From positions 186,001-250,000 of the forward strand of contig CAXXKC010000001.1 of assembly GCA_963674835.2 (NCBI GenBank): a DNA stretch of 64,000 nucleotides, in the 5' to 3' direction. The DNA comes from G963674835 sp963674835. Lineage in GTDB: Bacteria > Planctomycetota > Planctomycetia > Pirellulales > Thermoguttaceae. This document shows positions 1 through 7,257 of this stretch, one piece after another. Within the stretch, counting starts at the first letter, position 1, and every line of letters begins with the position of its first letter. The translations under genes were made by a program, and so were the position numbers. Below the pieces are notes generated by a model that did no database searches, had not been told where the DNA came from, and worked only from the letters and a program-made list of their open reading frames with translations.

Positions 1-54
1 TTCGGTGCGTACGTTCGTATGGTTCTGTGAGAGGCCGAACAGGCGGTCGAGCAT
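1..54 (-). CDS. NCS2-family purine permease, N-terminal fragment (runs off the window)
   Basis: Only the first 18 codons are in the window; the gene continues past the left edge. The peptide opens M-L-D-R-L-F-G-L-S-Q-N and continues with V-R-T-E, which is the usual start of AzgA-type adenine/guanine/hypoxanthine permeases (family knowledge). A Shine-Dalgarno AAGGAG lies 11 bases before the ATG and fixes the start. Purine uptake across the inner membrane is inferred from this short N-terminus alone, so other NCS2 members remain possible. Confidence 0.6.
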   Translation of the reverse strand, partial: MLDRLFGLSQNHTNVRTE

Positions 55-214
55 GGGGGAGGAGGCTCCTTAGGCATTCGGCGGGGTGTGGGGCTAGCCA
101 AATCCTATTGAAAGCGCCTTGCCGGCTCCACTGTGGGTAGAGGCGGGCACAGAAACGCCGGCTGCCCCCCCTGGCGTTGTCGGCGATCTCGCAGAGGATA
201 CAATACACTATTCC

Positions 215-1222
215 ATGAACGACGATAAGCACTATCACGACAGCGTTTTCAGCGGGGATCCGCGGTGGGTGCAGGAACCCATCATCGTTGCGGCGGTGGT
301 TCCGGAAGGGCCCATCGCGCCGACCGCCCCTCCGAGGGTGATGCGGAGGCGGATTTGGCTGCCCGTCGGGCTGTTTGCAGGTACCTGCATCAGCACTTTT
401 CTTGCTGGAAGCCATGTATATGATGTGCTGTTCTCGGTGGGGCTGGCCACAGGTGCCGCGATCCAGCTAGTGGGCGGCGTCGTTCTGGACTATTGGCAGA
501 CGGGTCTCGTTTACGGCTTGAGTGTCATGACGATCCTCGTATGCCACGAAGCGGGACACTTCCTGCAAACCCGGCGGTACGGCGTGTATGCCAGCCTGCC
601 GTTCTTCTTGCCTTGGCCTGTCCCGCCGATCGGAACGCTGGGGGCGGTCATCCTGATGGACTCGCGGGCAGGCGACCGGAAGGCTTTGTTCGACATCGGC
701 ATTAGTGGTCCGCTGGCGGGTTTGGTGCCGACGCTGATCTTCTGTGTTCTGGGGATCTGGAGTGCTGAGCCCCGGTTTCTGCCACCACATGGTTCCCACG
801 GATGGCAATTTGGCGAGCCTTTGCTGTTCAAATTCTTGGAGTGGCTCAAGTTCGGCTCGCTGGCGGACGGCTATACGATCCAGATCGGGCCGATGGGATT
901 CGCGGGGTGGGTAGGGCTGTTGATTACGTCGCTGAACCTGTTGCCGATTGGTCAGTTGGACGGGGGACACATTCTTTACGGGCTGCTGCGCCGGCGTGCC
1001 CACGCGGTTGCCACGTTTCTGCTGTTGGCGGCGATCGTTGCTGTCGTGGCAACGGGCTGTTACGAATGGACCCTGATGCTCTTCCTGCTGGTCTTGATGG
1101 GGCCGAAACATCCGCCGACAGCTAACGACAATGTGCCGCTGGGGGCATGGCGCACGGTCTTGGGGTGGCTGACCCTGGCGTTCATCTTCGTGGGTTTCAC
1201 GCCGAGGCCAATCATCTTCTGA
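215..1222 (+). CDS. Site-2 protease / peptidase M50 family membrane metalloprotease
   Basis: Polytopic membrane protein of about 335 residues. The zinc-binding HEAGH motif is at residues 111-115 and the third zinc ligand motif LDGGH at 248-252, preceded by N-L-L-P-I-G as in M50 enzymes. Such proteases cut substrates inside the membrane, often to release regulators; the substrate here is unknown. I chose ATG 215; an in-frame TTG at 119 would add 32 residues but has no ribosome-binding site. The first 40 or so residues are polar and probably cytoplasmic. No anti-sigma factor or other obvious partner lies next to it. Confidence 0.85.
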   Translation: MNDDKHYHDSVFSGDPRWVQEPIIVAAVVPEGPIAPTAPPRVMRRRIWLPVGLFAGTCISTFLAGSHVYDVLFSVGLATGAAIQLVGGVVLDYWQTGLVYGLSVMTILVCHEAGHFLQTRRYGVYASLPFFLPWPVPPIGTLGAVILMDSRAGDRKALFDIGISGPLAGLVPTLIFCVLGIWSAEPRFLPPHGSHGWQFGEPLLFKFLEWLKFGSLADGYTIQIGPMGFAGWVGLLITSLNLLPIGQLDGGHILYGLLRRRAHAVATFLLLAAIVAVVATGCYEWTLMLFLLVLMGPKHPPTANDNVPLGAWRTVLGWLTLAFIFVGFTPRPIIF

Positions 1223-1239
1223 CCGCCGGCAGGGAGAGG

Positions 1240-2613
1240 TCAGTTTCCCAGCGACTGGAGCGGGGCGGGGATGCGGCCACCAAAGTGGACGAAGGCATCG
1301 CTAGCGCCCGGATTGCGGACGTCGAGGACGGGCGTGGCTCCAAAGAGGCCCCCGAAGTCGACTCGATCGCCCGGTTTCGCACCTGGCACGGGGATGACGC
1401 GAACGGCGGTGGTCTTGTTGTTGATGACACCGATTGCCATTTCGTCGGCGATGAGGGCGGCGATCGTTTCGGGGGGAGTGTCGCCGGGGATGGCAATCAT
1501 GTCGAGACCAACCGAGCAAACGCTGGTCATGGCTTCGAGTTTCTCCAGGACGAGTTGTCCCTGACCAACCGCGTCGGCCAGCGCGGCGTCTTCGCTGACC
1601 GGAATGAAGGCGCCACTGAGTCCGCCGACCGAGCTGGAAGCGAACATGCCGCCTTTCTTGACGGCATCGTTGAGCATTGCGACGGCGGCTGTGGAGCCTG
1701 GGGCCCCGACTTTGGCGATGCCTAGGGTTTTGAGGATCTCTCCGATGCTATCGCCCACGGTCGGAGTGGGGGCGAGGGAGAGGTCGACGATGCCGAAAGC
1801 GATGCCGAGTTCCTTGGCGACCTCGCGGCCGATCAACTCACCAACGCGGGTAACCCGAAAGCTCGTGATTTTGATCTCCTCGGCCAGGTCGCCGAGTGTC
1901 AGGTTTTCGCCAATGGCGAGGCGGCGTTTGAGGGCGCTGCCGATGACGCCGGGCCCGGAAACGCCGATGTTCACGGCAGCCTCGGGTTCACCAGAGCCCA
2001 TGTAAGCTCCTGCCATGAAGGGGTTGTCCTCGGGAATGTTGGCAAAGACGACCAATTTGGCGCAGCCGAATCCTTTGCGGTCGGCGGTGGCCTCGGCAAT
2101 ACGACGGATAACGTGCCCCATTTGATGGATGGCATCCATGTTGATGCCGGCATGGCGGGAGGCGACGTTGACGGAGGCACAGACTTGATTGGTTTGTGAG
2201 AGGACTTCGGGGAGAGAGTCCATCACGAGGGCGTCGGCGGGGGTAATGCCTTTCTGGACGAGGGCGGTAAACCCGCCGACAAAATCGACCCGACACTCGG
2301 CGGCAGCGATATCGAGCGTGCGAGCCACCTGGAGAGCGGCGGCGTGGCCATGGCCGGCAAGCAGGGTACAGATGGGCGAGATGGCCAGACGCTTGTTGAT
2401 CACGGGGATGCCATACTTGCAGCCGACGCGGTCACATATTTCGACCAGGCGACTGGCACGGGAAACGATCTTGCTGCGGAGCTTGCGGCAGAGGTGGTCG
2501 ACGCTGGGGGCAGCACAGTCATCGAGATTCAACGCCAGGGTGACTGCCCGTACGTCGAGGTGCTCGGCGTGCAGCATTTGAATCGTGGAGAGGATTTCGT
2601 CGGTGCGGAGCAT
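1240..2613 (-). CDS. UPF0210 / DUF711 (PFL family) protein
   Basis: Full-length member (457 residues) of a conserved family of unknown function, distantly related in fold to glycyl-radical (PFL-like) enzymes. Recognised by the opening M-L-R-T-D-E-I and by the glycine-rich G-V-S-G-P-G-V-I-G and G-A-F-I-P-V-S-E-D segments. The ACT-domain gene ends 47 bases upstream on the same strand, so the two are probably one transcript; this pairing recurs in many bacteria. The family name says nothing certain about the reaction, and I do not assign one. Confidence 0.88.
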   Translation of the reverse strand: MLRTDEILSTIQMLHAEHLDVRAVTLALNLDDCAAPSVDHLCRKLRSKIVSRASRLVEICDRVGCKYGIPVINKRLAISPICTLLAGHGHAAALQVARTLDIAAAECRVDFVGGFTALVQKGITPADALVMDSLPEVLSQTNQVCASVNVASRHAGINMDAIHQMGHVIRRIAEATADRKGFGCAKLVVFANIPEDNPFMAGAYMGSGEPEAAVNIGVSGPGVIGSALKRRLAIGENLTLGDLAEEIKITSFRVTRVGELIGREVAKELGIAFGIVDLSLAPTPTVGDSIGEILKTLGIAKVGAPGSTAAVAMLNDAVKKGGMFASSSVGGLSGAFIPVSEDAALADAVGQGQLVLEKLEAMTSVCSVGLDMIAIPGDTPPETIAALIADEMAIGVINNKTTAVRVIPVPGAKPGDRVDFGGLFGATPVLDVRNPGASDAFVHFGGRIPAPLQSLGN

Positions 2614-2660
2614 GAGGAGGGGGTGTCGGGGTTGTGAGTTTGGAGATCTGAGGACGCGCG

Positions 2661-3269
2661 TTAGAAGTGGAGGCCGGTGCGCAGTTCGGCGATCGGGGCG
2701 TGGGTCAGACGCAGTTCGTTCGTGGCGACGAAGACGTTTTCGTGCTGGAGCTTGACGGTGAAGCCGAGTTCCTTGCCCATCTGTTCCAGATCGGCCTGAA
2801 GCATGCGGATGTCCCAGCAGGCGGGTACTTCGAGCTGGCCGATGAGCACGAAGTCGTCGCCATTGCGATCGCCGAACAGGTCGACAATGTTGATGTCTTT
2901 GCCGGCGAGGTACTGGCTGAAACGCCGCACGATGCCTGGTTGGTCGCTGCCGAAGGCCGTGATGACGAAGCGGTCGGCCGAGGCGGAAGCGTTGGAATGG
3001 GAGGAAAACTGCGCGCGGCGGGCCAAGACCTGATAAGGGGAACCGCTTGATTCGGCACGTCGGACACGATCAGCCAGCTCCTCGGGGTCGATTGAGTCGG
3101 GGAGGCTCACGATCATGATCAACGTGAAGAACCCGCCGAGGACCGTTTGGCTGCACGAGTCGATGTTGCCTCCCAGGGATTCGACGGCGCTGCTGACGGC
3201 AGCAACAATGCCGGGGTGATCGTCGGACATCACATCAAGTACGTAGGCGTTGACAAACCGGGTCATCAT
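2661..3269 (-). CDS. Tandem ACT-domain protein (GcvR-like)
   Basis: A 202-residue soluble protein made of two ACT domains, about residues 5-85 and 98-185. Each opens with the typical strand-turn D-x-P-G-I-V (S-D-D-H-P-G-I-V and S-D-Q-P-G-I-V). ACT domains bind small ligands, often amino acids; this two-domain layout matches the glycine-cleavage repressor-like group. It precedes the UPF0210 gene on the same strand, which suggests it senses a ligand for that partner (inference). A second ATG directly follows the first, so the start is uncertain by one codon. Confidence 0.82.
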   Translation of the reverse strand: MMTRFVNAYVLDVMSDDHPGIVAAVSSAVESLGGNIDSCSQTVLGGFFTLIMIVSLPDSIDPEELADRVRRAESSGSPYQVLARRAQFSSHSNASASADRFVITAFGSDQPGIVRRFSQYLAGKDINIVDLFGDRNGDDFVLIGQLEVPACWDIRMLQADLEQMGKELGFTVKLQHENVFVATNELRLTHAPIAELRTGLHF

Positions 3270-3487
3270 ATGCGTCGGGAGCGATCGTTCAATTCAGAGG
3301 TAAGGAGGAGAGGAGCAAGGCAGTCCGCTGGAGGGCACGCGCTGGCGGCCGCCGATAGTGGGGATTCTCTGCTGGTAAAGGTACCACGGCGGCGGGCGTT
3401 TGCAAGGGCAGTTGGATAGGACGCTGCCGCGGGGAGATGGGTGGGTTTCCATGATGGGTGGTGAATTTCATAGCGATGAGGTTGGAA

Positions 3488-3511
3488 GGGATTTGGGGTT
3501 AGGGAGACGGG
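3488..3511 (+). other. G-quadruplex motif
   Basis: Four runs of at least three G separated by loops of four bases (ATTT, then GTTA after the first three G of a GGGG run, then AGAC). This meets the standard G3+N1-7 rule. It lies in the G-rich stretch upstream of the ACT gene, about 220 bases from its start and on the opposite strand to its transcript. Confidence 0.55.
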
Positions 3512-3865
3512 ATGGTTGGTAAGTTGTTTGGAGGGAGTGGGTTGCGGCTGGGTGGGTGTGTGAAGGCGGATTCTTGCTGGAGTGGGGGGAAGTGGAAACA
3601 GGGTGTTCTGGCATTATTCGAAGTGGTTTTGGGGTAATGGGTTGAGGGCGATGGGCGGAGGATGGGGTTGCGCAAAAAGTGCGCGGAAAGGGTTACGGAG
3701 TGGCGGTTGGGATGGACGGGGGGGAGAAGTGGTTGGTTGCGTGGCGGTTGCGTGCGTGCGGGGCTGGGGATGGATCGGCGTAAGCGCTGAATACCCTGTG
3801 TGCACTTGCATAGGCGGGTCGGTGCAATTGCAGTGAGGGTAACCCGATACCTTGAGTGCACATTT

Positions 3866-3902
3866 GGTAGTGGGTAGTGGGTAGTGGGTAGTGGGTAGTG
3901 GG
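3866..3902 (+). repeat. Heptameric tandem repeat (GTAGTGG)x5, G-quadruplex-forming
   Basis: Five perfect copies of a 7-base unit give five GGG runs, each separated by TAGT (GGG at 3872, 3879, 3886, 3893 and 3900). It is a perfect quadruplex motif with a telomere-like heptad. Its exactness suggests replication-slippage expansion. Confidence 0.85.
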
Positions 3903-4140
3903 CGCTTGTCGGGGCGGTGGCGTTTGTTGGGGAAGATGACGGCGGACGCGTCGTTCGTTGGGTGATTGACGGTTGGTGGAGTGGGGAGAGAATGGAAGGG
4001 GAAATTGGGAAAGGGGGAAGAGGGTCGGAGGCGGGTTGGGAGTGCGTGGGTGTGGCTCGAATGCGCGGGGAGTCTGAAGGTGTTCGTGGCGGTGGTGCCG
4101 TCTTCGGAGCAGTGTCGGGCGTTTGCGGCGTGGTCGCGTT

Positions 4141-4383
4141 TCAGTCTGGCGAAAAGAAGGATCGGACCAAGCGAGGGTGGCTCGGGACGGCCGCAAGGAT
4201 CGCCGCCGGGCCACTGGCCGCCAGCAACTTCGCCTTCCAGCGATACAGCACATTCGTGCCGCTGAGCCCCAGCCGAGACGCCACCGATTCCGCCGAATGC
4301 CCGTCCACAAGTATCTGGACCGCCTCGGCCTTCAACTCATCAGGATACTGTCGCCGGCTCTTGCCGTTCTTCCGATTGCCCAT
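4141..4383 (-). pseudogene. IS3-family transposase OrfA, truncated remnant
   Basis: Encodes the N-terminal helix-turn-helix of an IS3/IS911-type OrfA: Q-Y-P-D-E-L-K-A-E-A-V at residues 12-22 and V-L-Y-R-W-K-A-K-L at about 45-53. After roughly residue 60 the match ends and the rest (to a stop at 4141) looks like unrelated downstream DNA, so the element was cut there. The leucine zipper and OrfB that should follow are absent. A GGAG Shine-Dalgarno precedes the ATG. This is a different OrfA from the one at 4738, so two separate insertions occurred nearby. Confidence 0.75.
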
Positions 4384-4386
4384 GCT

Positions 4387-4437
4387 ACACTCCTTCCATT
4401 GCTCAATTCTAACGATCGAATTAAGCAGTTGGAGTGT
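4387..4437. promoter_or_regulatory. Nested palindrome at the end of the IS remnant
   Basis: Outer arms ACACTCC (4387-4393) and GGAGTGT (4431-4437) are perfect; inner arms GCTCAATTC (4401-4409) and GAATTAAGC (4418-4426) differ by one base. It sits directly upstream of the remnant OrfA start and holds the ribosome-binding site in one arm. It is probably the end and leader of that insertion sequence. Confidence 0.5.
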
Positions 4438-4439
4438 CC

Positions 4440-4667
4440 TTCAAACCCGAAGCATCTCACTTCGCGACCGAGGAGATCGAGCAACTCACTAAGCAGACCG
4501 TGCCGGACAAGTTGGCCCAAGAGCGAATCATAACCAAGGTGCAGGCAGCGATCGAGGATAGAAAAAGGGAGGCTGAGGAACGCAGGGCGAAGGCTGAGGA
4601 ACACTAGAAGGAGGTGGAGAAACGCAAGAGGGAGGAAGCGGAGAGAGCTGCTCTGCCTGTGCCGTAG
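4440..4667 (+). pseudogene. Fragment of a charged coiled-coil protein gene, one internal stop
   Basis: One frame reads a highly charged helical sequence for 76 codons, including E-E-I-E-Q-L-T-K-Q-T, then K-R-E-A-E-E-R-R-A-K-A-E-E-H. A TAG interrupts at 4605, after which K-E-V-E-K-R-K-R-E-E-A-E-R continues in the same frame to a second TAG at 4665. The unbroken amphipathic pattern across the stop shows that this was once coding. It has no start codon and is boxed in by two IS ends, so it is a leftover piece of a gene destroyed by insertion. I do not recognise the parent family. Confidence 0.55.
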
Positions 4668-4737
4668 GTGGATGACCTTCCCCACGTTTCGTGGGCGCTC
4701 CAGAATGGCAGTAACGTGCTGTCGAAAGGAGCTGTCG

Positions 4738-5022
4738 ATGAGTCGAAGAAGGTATTCGCGTGAGTTCAAGGTGTCGGCCGTGGGTCTCGTCCAGCAACAG
4801 GGATACTCTGTGCCGCAGGCGGCCAAAAGCCTGGGCATCGATCCGGCGACCCTGCGAGGGTGGCTCAAACGCTTCACTCCCGATCTGGCCCAAAGCCCGC
4901 AGGATGGTGCCGGCGCGCTGCAGGCCGAGTTGCGACGGCTCCGCGAGGAGAACCGCCGCCTCACCATGGAACGCGACATTTTAAAAAAAGCGACGGCCTT
5001 CTTCGCCATGGAGTCGCCATGA
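4738..5022 (+). CDS. IS3-family transposase OrfA (helix-turn-helix)
   Basis: A 94-residue DNA-binding subunit. It opens R-R-Y-S-R-E-F-K-V-S-A-V, followed by the recognition-helix region (Q-A-A-K-S-L-G-I-D-P-A-T-L-R-G-W-L-K), then a leucine-zipper-like heptad region (L-R-R-L-R-E-E-N-R-R-L) and the conserved D-I-L-K-K-A. AAAGGAG lies just before the ATG. Its stop codon overlaps the OrfB start (ATGA), and a slippery A7 run lies near its 3' end. OrfA itself appears complete, but its partner OrfB is truncated. Confidence 0.85.
   Translation: MSRRRYSREFKVSAVGLVQQQGYSVPQAAKSLGIDPATLRGWLKRFTPDLAQSPQDGAGALQAELRRLREENRRLTMERDILKKATAFFAMESP
4983..4989 (+). other. Programmed -1 frameshift site between OrfA and OrfB
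   Basis: Seven consecutive A bases, read A-AAA-AAA in the OrfA frame. This is the classic slippery heptamer of IS3-family elements. A -1 slip moves ribosomes into the frame that contains OrfB, giving the OrfAB fusion transposase (family knowledge). Confidence 0.7.
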
Positions 5023-5786
5023 GGTACCGCTTCATCCACGAGCACCGGCTCCGCTGGCCCATCCACGTCCAGTGCGGCGTCCTGCAGGTCAGCCGCAGTG
5101 GCTACCATGCTTGGCGAAAGCGACCCGTCAGCGACGCGGCCCAGCGCCGGCAGCACTTGCTCCAACGCATCCACGAGATCCACAAGCGACCACACCACGC
5201 CAACTACGGCTCGCCACGCGTGCATCGTGAGCTTGTAGCCCAAGGCGATCCCTGCAATCGAAACCCCGTCGAGAAGCTCATGGTGCAGACCGGCATCCGC
5301 GCCGCGACCTGCCGCCGATTCCGCGTCCAAACGACCGATTCCCGCCATGATCTGCCGGTGGCGTCCAACCGGCTGGACCGCCAGTTCCAACCGGCCCGGC
5401 GGCACCAGGTCTGGACCATGGACATCACCTACGTTGCGACCGACGAAGGCTGGCTCTATCTGGCACTGGTCGAAGATCTCTATTCCCGCAAGATCGTCGG
5501 CTGGTCGATGTCGTCGCGGATCGATGCGCTGCTCGTGTCCGCAGCATTGAAGATGGCCCTGCAACAAGAGCGACCCAAGGCTGGGCTGTTGGCGCACTCC
5601 GACCGCGGAGCCCAGTATTGTAGCGAGTACTTCCAAGAGATCCTTGCTCGACACGGCATCACGGTCAGCATGAGCCGACGCGGCAACTGCTGGGACAACG
5701 CACCCACCGAGTCGCTCATCGCCACCATCAAGAAGGAACTCGTGCATCAGCAACGCTACGCCACCCGAGAAGATGCGAGCCATGCT
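5019..5786 (+). pseudogene. IS3-family transposase OrfB (DDE integrase), C-terminus lost
   Basis: Starts at an ATG overlapping the OrfA stop. An HTH_21-type N-terminal region is followed by the rve integrase core with D in W-T-M-D-I-T-Y, D in H-S-D-R-G and E in T-E-S-L-I-A-T-I-K-K-E, so all three catalytic residues remain. The match stops at Y-A-T-R-E-D-A; the usual end of the family (a Y-N-x-x-R-x-H-S-x-L-G-Y-x-S-P-like segment) is missing. The frame stays open to 7088, but only by running through unrelated DNA. Probably inactive. Confidence 0.8.
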
Positions 5787-5830
5787 CTTCGCAGTCCTCC
5801 CCTTTCGCACATTCGCCTTTCCCTCCTCCT
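5787..5830. repeat. Pyrimidine-rich direct repeat, copy 1
   Basis: A 44-base unit matching 5866-5909 at 41 of 44 positions by my hand alignment. It starts exactly where OrfB homology ends. Confidence 0.75.
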
Positions 5831-5865
5831 CTCTTTCGTGTTTTCGTGTTTCCCTTATTCCTTCC

Positions 5866-5909
5866 CTTCGCAGTCTTCCCCGTTCGCACTTTCGCCTTTC
5901 CCTCCTCCT
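5866..5909. repeat. Pyrimidine-rich direct repeat, copy 2
   Basis: Second copy of the 44-base unit. The whole interval 5787-5920 is almost pure pyrimidine on the plus strand and could form a triplex. The two copies are 79 bases apart start to start. Confidence 0.75.
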
Positions 5910-5926
5910 TCTTCCCCTTGCACTAG

Positions 5927-5955
5927 TTGTGGGAGGGACAAAGCCCGACTAGAAT
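5927..5955 (+). promoter_or_regulatory. Predicted sigma70-type promoter for the octapeptide-repeat gene
   Basis: TTGTGG (5927-5932), a 17-base spacer, then TAGAAT (5950-5955), 61 bases before the ATG at 6017. Confidence 0.45.
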
Positions 5956-6016
5956 GGGGTCAGTCGGCGTATTGCTCATCTCGGTTCGGACGTTCGCTTC
6001 CAAAGGAGCTACCACC

Positions 6017-6592
6017 ATGCGTATTCGCCCCCAATTCTCAGGTGTCGCCGTTCTCGTCGCGCTGGCAGTTGCCGTCACCTTCAGTGCCAACGCATTCGCC
6101 AGTGAGAAGCCCGCACCGAAGACGCCGCCCGCCAAGCCAGCACCGCCGCAGATCAAGCGAGTCTTCCCGCCGCCGCACGGTGGCCTCCCCCCGGTGCTCA
6201 AGGGACTGCACGAAGCGGCCAAGAACGTCCCGTGGCAGCAGTTCGGCAAGCCCGCCGTCGATGTCGCCGCCGCGCTCCTCTCGGGCAACAATCCAAAAAT
6301 CCTCTCCGAGATCCTTCCGGAGATCCTCTCTGATAACCAAACCAAGCTGGTATCCGACAACGAGGCCCACGTTCTCTCGGGCAACGCTCCGAATCTGCTT
6401 TCAGGCAACGAACCCGAGATCCTCTCCGGCAACAAGGCCGAAGTCCTCAGCGGCAACCACATTTCGATCCTTTCCAACATCAAGATCGAAATTCACATCA
6501 GCGAGACTGGCAACAATAGCGGCAACGAGGTCCCGCCCCCGCCACGGAAGCCGGAACCGCCCAAGTCGCCGCGCCCGGCCAAACGCCGGTAG
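6017..6592 (+). CDS. Secreted protein with nine tandem octapeptide repeats
   Basis: A 191-residue protein I cannot assign to a family. Residues 1-29 are a signal peptide ending A-N-A-F-A-S. A Pro/Lys-rich linker follows, then nine consecutive 8-residue units from residue 87 to 158 with consensus [ILV]-L-S-[GD]-N-x-x-x (examples L-L-S-G-N-N-P-K, I-L-S-G-N-K-A-E, V-L-S-G-N-H-I-S). The tail is Pro/Lys/Arg-rich. The regular short period suggests a solenoid or beta-roll surface structure (inference). AAAGGAG precedes the ATG by nine bases. It sits just downstream of the IS debris, with its own promoter candidate. Confidence 0.75.
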   Translation: MRIRPQFSGVAVLVALAVAVTFSANAFASEKPAPKTPPAKPAPPQIKRVFPPPHGGLPPVLKGLHEAAKNVPWQQFGKPAVDVAAALLSGNNPKILSEILPEILSDNQTKLVSDNEAHVLSGNAPNLLSGNEPEILSGNKAEVLSGNHISILSNIKIEIHISETGNNSGNEVPPPPRKPEPPKSPRPAKRR

Positions 6593-6606
6593 TCCATGGA
6601 AGGTCG

Positions 6607-7088
6607 ATGAACGTACAGAACGTCCACCAGAGGCGGCTCGCAGCGCCCGCCGACAAGGTCGGCGCCCTGATCGATTCCCTCGCCTCCGAGGCCGACAGGC
6701 TCTGGCCGTCACCACCCTGGGTACCTATGACGCTCGATCGTCCGCTGGCGGTCGGCGCCGCGGGCGGGCATGGCCCCATTCGCTACGTGGTCCAGCAGTA
6801 CGCGCCCGGCAAATCGGTTCAGTTCCGTTTCACCGGCCCGAAAGGGTTCGACGGATTCCATTGCTTCGCGATCACCGACGTCTCCCAGTCCTCGGTCGTC
6901 CTGCGGCACACGCTCCAGATGACCGCCCGCTGCACGACGCGCTCCTCGAAGACTCCCTGGCCAAGGCCCAAGCCTCCCTCGGACAACCGCCCCACGTTCA
7001 TCGCTGGTCCGCCTGGGTGAAGGTCCTCCGCTGGGTCCTCTCCCGTGGCAAGGCCCAGCCGCAGGCAATGCCCAAGCCAAATCCATAA
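6607..7088 (+). pseudogene. SRPBCC-family protein gene with an internal deletion/frameshift
   Basis: Residues from 6607 to about 6925 read as the first half of an SRPBCC (START-like ligand-binding) protein: G-P-I-R-Y-V-V-Q-Q-Y-A-P-G and F-R-F-T-G-P-K-G-F-D-G-F-H. Near 6928 the sense continues in the -1 frame as P-L-H-D-A-L-L-E-D-S-L-A-K-A, the usual C-terminal segment of the family, to a stop at 7086. Compared with what the family normally has between these pieces (a G-L-A-x-x-x-W-P-L-like stretch), some 30-40 bases appear missing. The gene is probably dead unless there is a sequencing error. Confidence 0.65.
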
Positions 7089-7206
7089 GATGCTGGCACC
7101 GCTAGTTTCGCCAGCCCCACCCCACCGGGTTGATTTCCCGCGCAGGCAACATTCCAACGCCGCCCGCGCGTGATATCTCCTCGCCGCCGCCGCCCAGGAA
7201 ACGTGA

Positions 7207-7224
7207 GCCCAGGGCGTCCTGGGC
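7207..7224. other. Short perfect hairpin upstream of the radical SAM gene
   Basis: Arms GCCCAGG and CCTGGGC with a GCGT loop, about 33 bases before the ATG. It could be a leader structure; no U-tract follows on either side. The rest of 7089-7257 shows nothing clear. Confidence 0.35.
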
Positions 7225-7257
7225 CAAAAGGCGCGGCTCTTGGCGAGGGATGTTGCG

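Larger units (their letters stand above)
3270..4140. other. G-rich non-coding stretch between the ACT gene and IS remnants
   Basis: No convincing gene. From about 3460 to 4130 the plus strand is strongly G-rich and C-poor, and reading frames on either strand are low-complexity (Gly/Trp-rich or Pro/His-rich). It contains two G-quadruplex motifs, listed separately. An imperfect direct repeat of the form ATACCyTGwGTGCAC occurs near 3789-3805 and 3848-3863. The region ends in a transposase remnant, so it looks like an accessory junction rather than a functional intergenic region. Confidence 0.5.
4668..5786 (+). mobile_element. IS3-family insertion sequence, right end missing
   Basis: Contains OrfA (4738-5022), a -1 frameshift site (4983-4989) and most of OrfB (5019-5786). 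The left end is near 4669-4675, where TGACCTTCCCC resembles an IS3-type terminus. The right terminus and the last part of OrfB are replaced by pyrimidine-rich DNA. The element is therefore not mobile by itself. Confidence 0.7.

Noticed and set aside
3867..3901. CRISPR-like short tandem repeats
   Set aside because: The unit is 7 bases with no spacers.
3499..4310. Several Pro/His/Arg-rich or Gly/Trp-rich frames on both strands
   Set aside because: They are products of strand-skewed low-complexity DNA, with no ribosome-binding sites or domains.
4860..7088. A 742-codon open frame spanning the transposase and the regions after it
   Set aside because: Only the first part is a transposase. The rest crosses pyrimidine repeats, reads antisense-like composition over the octapeptide gene and joins the SRPBCC tail by chance of frame.
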